From positions 1-11,602 of the forward strand of contig JALLAP010000596.1 in the NCBI GenBank assembly GCA_036939355.1: a stretch of 11,602 bases of DNA. Reading direction: 5' to 3'. Under the pieces are notes generated by a model. That model did no database searches. It was not told where the DNA came from and was given only the letters and a program-made list of their open reading frames with translations. The position numbers and the translations under genes were made by a program. Positions within the stretch are counted from its first letter, which is position 1; every line of letters starts with the position of its first letter. This document shows, piece after piece, positions 1-7,189 of this stretch. This stretch comes from Thalassiosira profunda. Lineage: Eukaryota > Bacillariophyta > Thalassiosirophyceae > Thalassiosirales > Thalassiosiraceae.

Positions 1-1849
1 GAGAGACGCGGCAATGAACTCTCGAGCCACGAGCAATGCAATTTACGTCCTCTCCGACATTTGCACGGCCGGAGGTTCGTCCTTGATCGCCTCCCATTTT
101 CAGGCGAGCGTCGATCACTTTCTTCGCGACGTCATCGAAGCCATTTGCCAGCGTGGAAACGCAGGAGCCGGTGGTGACAGCTGCGAGGACGCAAGCTTGG
201 AGCCGCCGCTCCTGCTGCTCCTGCAGCTTCACACGGGGTCTCCGGTGCTCGTTCGTCGATTCTTGAGAGGCGCCATCGAACAATCTTCGGAGGGGAACGA
301 CGACTCTGCAGTCTTTGTAAATGGCCTTCTGAAGCTATCCGCCAGCGTGAGTTCTTCAATCAATGGCGCTGTGACGCTGTTCCCAGACAGATTCTGAACA
401 ACTTTTCTCTTCCATTGACAGCAATCATTCTCGACCTCTGCATGCGCATCGTCGCTATTGCGAGCTTTGATTGACGGCAATCCAGCGGACCGTGCTCAAG
501 ACCGTCTTTCTGATCATATTCGGAGCTCATTGGATACCGAAGACGTTGGCGCGAGCATCGAAAGTGCTCTTCGCGCTTTGGTCGAGGCCGCCTATTCCAC
601 CGTCCATTGCAACGCAGCGGCCTTTTCCAGTCGATGGCACCCGCGCCTGTGTTGCTTGGGCGATCTGTTGGGCGGTTGTATCCACTCCTTCACAGCCGTA
701 GAGATATTTGCATCCTCTCTGTCGGACGAGGCTCTGAGCTTGTTTGCAAACGTGATCAACCGACAAGACAAGGACACTCTTGCTGGCGCTGCGATCTTGA
801 GCATCCTCGGCCTCTTCGCGTCATTTGTGAGCTTTGACTGTCTGAACGAGCAACCGATTCTAGCTCAGCAGAGGAACGTCAAAGGAAAGCTGATGCGTTC
901 ATCCAGCTTCCTCCCGGCGCTCGAATTTGCCATGGCTCAGGGTTCCTCGGCTGATTTGACCCACCGATCCCTCAGGCTGCAGAACTGTTTGGCATCACTG
1001 ATTGACGAGCGTTCGTTCGCCCTAACGTTTACCAAGGCGAGCGACTCGGTCGCCAGAAAAGAGGGCATCCTTCTCGGCAAGCTTGCAAAGTCAGAAACAG
1101 AGTTGAGCGACATTACTTCGAGGTATCGCAAGATGGAGTCAGACCACGACGCACTGACCAACGCGCTCCACGATCAACGTTCGGGGTACGAGAGACAGCT
1201 TGAGTGGACACGATCGGAGGCTCGCATGTCAGCCCGTGGGGTGTCCGAGATTCACGTCCAAGAGCGGAGGCAGGCAGAAGAACAGTACGCCGAAGAGAAA
1301 GAGCGAAGGGTGACTGCCGAGCAGGAAAATGATCAGCTAAAGCATGAAAGCACCAGCGACAAAAGCAGGATCGAAGAGCTCGAGGCTCTCTTGGCGCAGG
1401 AACGCAAGTCGAGGCAGCAGTTTGAGTCCGAACTGGAAGATTGTCAGAACGAGCTTGCCACGACATCGGAGGAGCTTGAGAAAACATCCAATGCATACGA
1501 CGTCCTTGAGGAGAAGCTCGCGGTTGCTGAGGAAACCGTGTCAGATTTAACGGAAAGATACGAAGACGCCCAGGAATGCCTGGAGGAGGATTGTTCGAAA
1601 CTAGTCCGGTTGGCCGCCATCTATCAAAGGAAGGAGGCCGAGATGGACAAGCACAAAGCCGAGCTGCGCCTTGCGTTCACCAATGCCAACAACGAGGCTA
1701 AGTTGAACATCGAGAAATACGAGCGGGCGAAAGCGGAAAACAAGTCACTGAAGGTAGAACGGCGGCGGATGAGGAAGAACGCGCCCATTTCATATTTGAA
1801 CCAGGTTGTGGCGGGGAGAAGCCCAAAAGCGACACACGTTGGTAGATAA
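1..1849 (+). CDS. helical-repeat plus long coiled-coil protein, 5' partial
   Basis: Two exons. Exon 1 is open from the window edge (codons from position 2) to 346. An intron at 347-421 (GTGAGT...TTGACAG, 75 nt, phase 0) joins it to exon 2 at 422-1849, which ends in TAA. About 590 codons are visible. The ATG at 14 is in frame, but the frame is open upstream, so the true start is probably outside the window. The first ~300 residues look alpha-helical and Leu/Ala-rich (ARM/HEAT-like by eye). From about nt 1057 to 1780 the protein is a long charged coiled coil rich in Glu, Lys, Arg and Gln. The C-terminus carries RMRKNAPxxYxNxVV. Helical repeats followed by a coiled coil recall CIP2A-type or other scaffold proteins, but I see no diagnostic motif and give no name. 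A diverged copy of its last exon end lies at 6982-7161. Exon structure is well supported; function is unknown. Confidence 0.85.
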
Positions 1850-1874
1850 GTAGTACTACTACCTATGTAGGTAG
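1850..1874. repeat. overlapping palindromes directly after the gene 1 stop codon
   Basis: GTAGTACTAC (1850-1859) is a perfect 10-bp palindrome. It runs straight into CTACCTATGTAGGTAG (1859-1874), a 7-bp inverted repeat with a 2-nt spacer. In RNA these would form short hairpins at the start of the 3' UTR. Role unknown. Confidence 0.55.
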
Positions 1875-1908
1875 AGCAGGCCGTCCGCGTATATGACCCG
1901 TACGTAGG

Positions 1909-1914
1909 AATAAA
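1909..1914 (+). terminator. AATAAA poly(A) signal for gene 1
   Basis: A canonical AATAAA lies 60 nt after the TAA of the coiled-coil gene, a normal distance for a short protist 3' UTR. No other canonical hexamer occurs nearby. The motif alone is weak evidence, so confidence is moderate. Confidence 0.5.
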
Positions 1915-1930
1915 GGCCTAAACTTCCCAT

Positions 1931-1953
1931 CTGCGAAGGTAAATCCTTCGCAG
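1931..1953. repeat. perfect 9-bp hairpin
   Basis: CTGCGAAGG (1931-1939), a 5-nt loop TAAAT and CCTTCGCAG (1945-1953) make a perfect stem. It lies 17 nt past the AATAAA of gene 1 and 334 nt before the next ATG. It could be a 3'-end structure, a protein-binding dyad or the trace of an inserted element. Nothing in the sequence decides between these. Confidence 0.6.
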
Positions 1954-2286
1954 TCGAAAATCTTCGTGCGTGCGTGGGTTCCCACATACAGAGGAACTGC
2001 TAAACAGCAGCTCCATCCGGTAGTCAGGTCGTCCCGTACCTGGTATTTGGGTACCGGTTGTCGCTAGCCAAAGATCGGCCAAAAATTCAGACAAGACACA
2101 AGACCCGGAAAGAATCCACTGCCTCCAACTCCCCCCTCGCCCCGGACGCTCTTCTGCGGACGAACAATGGCATCCGCTTTCTCCGCTATGGTCGAGACGA
2201 GGGCGCACCGATACACGACAAGTAGGACGACGCAGCGCTAATCAAGCAGGAAACCTAATCCGGTACGGTCTCCCCGTGCAGAGGAG

Positions 2287-5200
2287 ATGGCGCCATCAAG
2301 TGGTGGGGCGCCGAAGCAAGGCGCAGGCGGATCTTTTCGGGTGAGCGGATCCCCTAACTCGGCGCCGCATCACCCCCATCACCCCCCTCCCTATGGCAGC
2401 TACTGGCATGCCGGGCATTATCCCCCGTACTATGGTTATCATTGCTATCCCGCGCCCCCAGGCCCACCATTTTTTGGCGGCTATGGATATTATTTGCAAG
2501 GCGCCAATCCCTACGTCGACGGCCACGGCACGACCTCCGGCGGGCGTCCCTCGCTCCCCGGGCACGGTGCGCCACCGACGCAGGCCCACGCGTCAAACGT
2601 CGGCGGCCCACCAGCCGTAACCAGGAAGCCGCTCCCGGTCACGACCCCGGATGGCGAGAAGGTCATCCTACCCGGCCAGCACGTCCGCAACGAAGGAGGC
2701 GGCGACGACGCCAAGGCAGCGGACGGCGCCACGTCCGATGGAGCGGAGGGGAACGTGGTGAAGGGCGCCAGCGAGGGAGCGAGCGGCACCAAGGGGGCGG
2801 TGACGGGCAGCATCGGCGGCTCGCTCCCGCCCTTCGCCGGCTCCATTGAAGATGGGGCCGCCATGGGTGGGGCCGAGGGAGGGGAGGTTGCGGAGAAGGT
2901 CATCAAGGAAGAGAGTGGCGTCTCCGGCGACGTGATTCTCTGGGGCGCCCGCGGGGTCAAGCTCGGGCGTGGCGCCAAGATGGCCGATGAGGCGTCGACG
3001 GACGGCGTCGACGGCTCGGGGGGAGCGGTCGGTGTCGAACGCTGGGTGGACGTGCCCACCCTCCGCAAGGCGAGGAATGTTGGGATCAAGAGGGACGTGG
3101 CCGCTGCAGGGGCCACGTCCAACGTAGTTGCAATTCGCGAGGACCTTGTCTCCGCAAATCCGTTTGCGCCGTTGTCGTTGGACGACGGGGAGAGGCGGGC
3201 GCCGGCCATCACAAGCCGAGCCACGGAGTCCCCGGGATCAGCGTCGACGACGAGCGGATTGGCCACGAGGAGCGGCGCCACGACGGGGACGACGGCGGAG
3301 GAGATTGCAGTGCAGGACGCCGCCGATGCGGGGGAAGAGAACAGCATCGAGGCGACCCGGACGGGCGAGCAGGATACCTTGGCTGTAAGTGCGTCGCCCT
3401 CCGTATTGTTCTCTTGCACCCTATGCATGTTGTATGTGCTAACATCTTCTGCAGATTGCAATTCTTTTAGCCAGCTTCTACAACATCATCCAGTGCTTCA
3501 CGCCCAACACGGGCATCTCCCTCGCCATTGCTTTCGTCGGAACGGCCGTGTTGTGCTTCACCATCCAGTACTGCACCCTCCGCCGCAAGCTGGTCCCGCT
3601 CTGCAAGTTCGCGGACAAGCCAGCCCCCGAGGGACGTTGCAAGCAAGCTTCAGAGTGTTGTTCCAAAGCGTGGGCGGACGCAGCCGCGTTGGCGGAATTT
3701 CACCAGAAGGTGGACTTTCTCCTGCTGGCAGACTCCGGGATTGCCAAAGGATGTGCGACCACGAAGAAGCCCCCCGAGGACGCCCCCGCCCACCACTCCA
3801 CCAAACGAAACTGGCACGCCGGCGAACTGGACTCCGGGCGGTACCCTACTGCCACACCCGCACAAGACCAGGCCGACGCGCTGGTCAACGAGGTCTTCTT
3901 CGTCAAGGACCTCAAAGGCAAGACACTCGCCATCTCTGCTGCACCGTCGGACACCGTCGCGAGCTTCAAACGTCGGCTCCAAGCGATGACAGGTATTCAG
4001 GCCTGGCAGCTGCGGCTCTATTTCGGGGGCAAGCGGCTCCGTGGTGGCGTCCTGTCCGACTATTCCGTTCGGAAGGGTTGCACCGTTCACTTGTCGCTCC
4101 GCCTTCTCGGCGGGACCAACGGTCTAGAAGAGGTTCATGATTTATGCTCATCGCCGTCGGAGGATAGCTCCGATAAGAAGCCAGCGGCGGAACCTGTGGC
4201 GGCGAGAAACGATCAAGAGGCCATCTTGATTGGTTCCTCGTCGTCGGAGGATAGCTCCGACAAGAAGCCTGCGGCGAAACCTGCGGCGAGAAACGACGCG
4301 GCAGGCGAGTCGCCAGAGGTCCAAGTGGTGGATCCTACGGGAGGTAGTTCTACTTCAAGGCGAGGCAACCCGAATTGGCTGTCAAAGGCGAGGGATTCAG
4401 CGAGACGGCCATTACGGGGCCTTCAGTCGCTCCGCAGGTCGCAGCCGTCCAGCAGGCAGCAGCCACGGCAGCAGCCGCCCGCCGTTCCTTCCCTGCAACT
4501 TGGCGAACGAGGCGCCATTTCCAGCACTGAATTAGCGGCAGCTAGCAGCGAACTTTGGGGATTGTATCCGGGCTGCCCAGAAATTACAGGTGTGGTCGAA
4601 CTTTACTTCCAAACAGTTGATTACTACGCAGAAGTCGCGGAAGCGGACGGGACTGGACGAGAGGAATTGAAGCGACAGGTTGCCGAGGTGCTGAAGGGTG
4701 TGGTTGATGCTTACGGCGCGAACGATCGTCAGCTGCTTCGACGGATGGGGGAGCAGATCGAACAAAAGTTTGCGCCTCTCTCTGGAAGACCGGACATTGG
4801 CAAGAGGGCTACCGGCGCCAAAGAGTCGAAGCGTGCTCGTGCGGCTAGCGCAGCTGAGGCGCGAGCGAGGAGCTCGTCTGAAGCTCTTTCTATACTAGGG
4901 CTTGGTGAGACTCACTGATGTGTGTGGTCGCATCTCCATATTCCACATCTCATGTTCTGCTCCTTCTTTTCTAGGAGGCAACGGTCGCAAAAAGAGCACT
5001 AGTTTCGATCGTTCTGGTGACCCCTCCAGCTCATCGAGCTCGTCGAGCTCATCGAGCTCGTCTGACCTTCCTCCCCTCTCTGGTTTTCGCGCTGCCGCTG
5101 TGGGCGCCGCGTCGGCAATGTCATCCATCGGAAATAGTGCTTTGTCTGGTGCCAGGGCGACGAAGAAGGGCGTCGGGGGCGCGCTGAAGAGGGCTACCGG

Positions 5201-6936
5201 AAAGAGCAAGAAGAAGAGCAAAAAGGAAATCAGGAAGGAGAGCAAGAAGAAGAGCATCAACGTCGGCGACGACGACGACGAGGCTAGCGATCCGGGCGCT
5301 ATTTGCTACCTCGATTCTGAATCTGAAGCAGAAGATCTTGGAGATGCTGATTCCGGTGACTACGCGCTGGATATGTCGTACGAAGCGCTGAGAGAGGAAC
5401 TCTATCGTATTGCTGGCAATTCGGGTCCTCGCCGCTCGAAGGTGAAGACAATTCTTGGGTGGATGTATCAGATAGACGAAGAGAGAACCTCGCACGTTGT
5501 CGTGGACCTTGCCAAGTGCGCTGTGCCCAAGGCGCGCAATGGTGGGGCTGATTTGGAGTCGAGGGAGAACCTCGAGAACAACGCAACGGGTATCGTGGCG
5601 AGGGCCCTTACTGAGCTCCTCCCGCCTGGTCAAGTCGATTATCTCGGTGGATGGAACCACGATACCGTCAACGCCAACGATGGACCTTGCCCTCTCACTG
5701 AAGCCGACGTCAAAAAACAGAAACACTGCCCAAAGCCAAAGAGAGAGCAAATAAAGCGGACGGGACGCCTTCTTGCGTTGATCATCCATTATGTGGCTGT
5801 CGTTAAAGACGTTCCATTCTTGCTCTTGATGGGAGGAGGGTCGTCCGTCAGGCCGCTTGCTGAAATGCTCGAGAGGAAGTTTGCGAACTGCAAGAACGTT
5901 GCCATCGTGACTGAATGCTCTCACTAGTGAGTACTGTTTGTAGCGAACGTCTGCTGCAAATCTTGCTCATCTGACATCGTTTCACTTCTCAACGCTATGT
6001 CGCAGTTCCAACTGGAATACCTGGCGATGGACCCATCCAGTGTGGAAGAAAGACTACGGGTTGCAGTTGTTCTCCGTCAGCACTGCAACGAAGCGCTTCT
6101 GCCTCACAGTAGCAGATTTCTTCGCCTATGTTGTCAAGCCACACAGGGTTGCGCTGGGTCTGGACCCGCTGCCGCCCGTCGACCTATTCGAGCGCCTCGC
6201 TGCCGATGATCGGTTTGCTTTCGTACAGAAGCTCGATTCTGTGGAAGATAGGCAAAAGGGCCTAGAGCGTGCACGCAGGAGGCAGCACGACCAGTGTGTG
6301 GCGGCCGGCCAGAAGGGCTGGGCAGCGCAGACCGCAGAAATGATGCCGGAAGAGATCTCCCAAATGATGAGAGAGCGCGGCAAGAAGGGTGGCAAGGCGA
6401 CCTGGACAAAACTGAGGGCAGAAATGACGCCGGAAGAGATCTCCCAATTTATGCGTGAGAACTGTGGACGGGGGAAGCTGATGAAGCAATGGAAGGGAGA
6501 GCCCATTTTTATCGTGAGCACTAAGTGTGGCACTGCGCTCAAGCGTGGTGACGAGATGACGATGCTTACAAACATGTATGGCAACAATCAGGTCAAGTCG
6601 GCGTGGAGATGCCCTACCTGCAACACACAACACTTCGGGTTCTGCAGCCTTGACGTGTACACAAAGCACCACAAAACGACTTGGTATCGGTGTGACAAAT
6701 GCGGAAGGACGCGGCACATCGTCCTCCCTCCAAGCCGGGTTTCTCCACAGAAGACGTGCCGAAACAAGGCCTGCACGACGTCTGGAGAACACACGAATTG
6801 GACTGCGTTGAATGTAGCGGTGCCGACTCTGGGGAGGCCTGTCGACGGGAAGGTAATCGAAGGCCACAGGTGGGAAACTGACAATTTGACAGGAGAGGAA
6901 GTTCGCAAGCTGCGGACTGGCGTTTACTTTGAGTAA
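2287..6936 (+). CDS. large mosaic protein with internal ubiquitin-like domain and Cys-rich C-terminus
   Basis: Four exons: 2287-3384, 3455-4904, 4975-5926 and 6006-6936. The introns (70, 70 and 79 nt) have GTAAGT/GCAG, GTGAGA/CTAG and GTGAGT/GCAG ends, and the first has a CTAAC branch-like site. All junctions keep one frame to TAA, giving about 1476 aa. The ATG at 2287 has G at -3 and +4. Residues 1-70 are rich in Pro, Tyr, His and Gly, with two PPxY motifs. Residues 70-366 are Gly/Ala/Ser/Thr-rich and probably disordered. Residues 387-406 are hydrophobic (possible membrane helix). Residues 512-586 are a ubiquitin-like domain. Then come Ser/acidic repeats, a Ser13 run (867-879), a Lys-rich basic stretch (about 911-945, NLS-like) followed by an Asp/Glu-rich one, a globular region (about 970-1260) that I do not recognise, a 28-residue tandem repeat (1277-1332) and a Cys-rich segment (1369-1423). 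No known enzyme motif is visible. It could be a host gene or part of an expanded or mobile family. Confidence 0.75.
3385..3454 (+). other. intron 1 of the mosaic gene, open if retained
   Basis: 70 nt, GTAAGT donor, TTCTGCAG acceptor and a GTGCTAAC branch-like sequence 12 to 18 nt upstream of the acceptor. Splicing is phase 0 and joins exon 1 to the frame that holds the hydrophobic segment and the ubiquitin-like domain. Unspliced, the exon 1 frame has no stop in the intron and runs on in another frame to 4140. Confidence 0.8.
3890..4114 (+). other. ubiquitin-like domain inside the mosaic protein
   Basis: The 75 residues align with ubiquitin end to end with one single-residue gap. By hand I count 36 identities over 76 columns, including the FVK start, GKT, PSDT, LSDY and the final Gly-Gly. 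Lysines equivalent to K6, K11, K27, K48 and K63 are kept, while K29 and K33 are replaced (Arg, Met). The Ile44 surface is altered (Tyr for Ile44, Ser for Val70; Leu8 is kept). The tail reads LRLLGG instead of LRLRGG and is followed by Thr. The domain is therefore a divergent ubiquitin-like module, not a ubiquitin gene. Confidence 0.93.
4151..4294 (+). repeat. imperfect 29-residue direct repeat, Ser/acidic/Lys
   Basis: Two copies at an 87-nt offset (for example the shared GTCGGAGG at 4156 and 4243), each encoding SEDSSDKKPAA plus flanking residues ending in AARND. It lies just after the ubiquitin-like domain. Copies agree strongly at the DNA level, so the duplication is fairly recent. The segment is probably disordered and offers many casein-kinase-2-like sites. 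Confidence 0.8.
5025..5063 (+). repeat. 9-bp tandem repeat encoding 13 serines
   Basis: About four units of AGCTC(G/A)TCG encode an uninterrupted run of 13 Ser (residues 867-879). The repeat alternates TCG, AGC and TCA codons, so it is a minisatellite rather than a homopolymer tract. It is probably variable in length between strains. Confidence 0.85.
5927..6005 (+). other. intron 3 of the mosaic gene; retention gives an immediate stop
   Basis: 79 nt with GTGAGT donor and TCGCAG acceptor. The exon ends in TA, and the intron's first G completes a TAG. If the intron is kept, translation stops exactly at the junction. If spliced, the codon becomes TAT (Tyr) and the frame continues for 310 codons including the stop. 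Confidence 0.8.
6334..6501 (+). repeat. 28-residue tandem repeat in the mosaic protein
   Basis: Two units of 84 nt start at 6334 and 6418, encoding AEM(M/T)PEEISQxMRE followed by a Gly/Lys-rich stretch. A weaker partial third unit (QKGWAAQTAEM) precedes the first. DNA identity is high in the first half of each unit. Each unit looks like a short helix plus a basic Gly/Lys loop, which would suit nucleic acid binding, but that is inference. Confidence 0.85.
6610..6774 (+). other. Cys-rich, zinc-ribbon-like region
   Basis: CPTC (residues 1369-1372), Cys1380, His1388/1389, CDKC (1396-1399), His1404, and Cys1418 and Cys1423 in CRNKAC. Two CxxC knuckles about 24 residues apart are typical of zinc ribbons. 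I do not recognise the family. It directly follows the basic 28-residue repeats. Confidence 0.7.
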
Positions 6937-6978
6937 AACACAATTAGTCGGGGTTAGGGCTAGACATTATTCAGCTGA

Positions 6979-7161
6979 CATCTGAAGGTAGAACTGAAGG
7001 AGGCGACGAGCGAGCTCAAGGAATTGAAGGCCAACAAGGCCGACGTGCAACGGATGAGGAAGAACGCGCCAGTGGCCTATATGAACAAGGTTGTTAGAGG
7101 AGAGAAGCCCAAAGCAGGAAGGCCAGAGGTGGGAAGGAGAACTCGCAATATTAGGCGGTGA
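6979..7161 (+). pseudogene. orphan copy of the 3' end of the coiled-coil gene
   Basis: An open stretch starts right after a TGA at 6976-6978 and ends in TGA at 7159-7161. From 6982 it encodes LKVE, then 17 extra coiled-coil-like residues, then QRMRKNAPxxYxNxVVxGxxPKA and a basic tail. Gene 1 has LKVE directly followed by RRRMRKNAP and the same motif in the same frame. At the DNA level 13 bases (1748-1760 and 6982-6994) and 20 bases (1766-1785 and 7051-7070) are identical. No ATG-led gene or clear acceptor lies upstream (TCTGAAG at 6981-6987 is a weak candidate). It could be a relic, the displaced original 3' end of gene 1, or a terminal exon of an unseen transcript. An ATTAAA at 7171 is a possible poly(A) signal variant. 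Confidence 0.7.
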
Positions 7162-7189
7162 TGAATCTATATTAAAGTGATGATTCTCA

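Larger units (their letters stand above)
1850..2286. other. 437-nt spacer between gene 1 and the large mosaic gene
   Basis: I see no convincing gene here. The spacer holds a poly(A) signal for gene 1, a palindromic stretch just after the stop codon and a perfect hairpin (all listed separately). The rest would be the 5' UTR and promoter of the gene starting at 2287. A TATATGA at about 1890 is too close to the end of gene 1, and too far from the next ATG, to call a TATA box. Confidence 0.6.

Noticed and set aside
1918..2208. 96-codon open frame on the minus strand in the spacer
   Set aside because: No recognisable motif, no splice or regulatory context, and its end overlaps the hairpin; probably chance.
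2511..3461. 316-codon open frame on the minus strand opposite exon 1 of the mosaic gene
   Set aside because: A shadow of the GC-rich Gly/Ala/Ser coding sequence. The plus-strand frame begins at a reasonable ATG and splices correctly into the ubiquitin-like domain.
4902..5927. Separate gene starting near 4902
   Set aside because: The apparent start is TTG inside an intron. The donor at 4905 and acceptor ending at 4974 join the preceding exon in frame.
5341..6270. Uracil-DNA-glycosylase-like fold for the unknown region of the mosaic protein
   Set aside because: A hydrophobic strand followed by a His motif is suggestive, but the Asp/water-activating and HPSP-type motifs are not visible.
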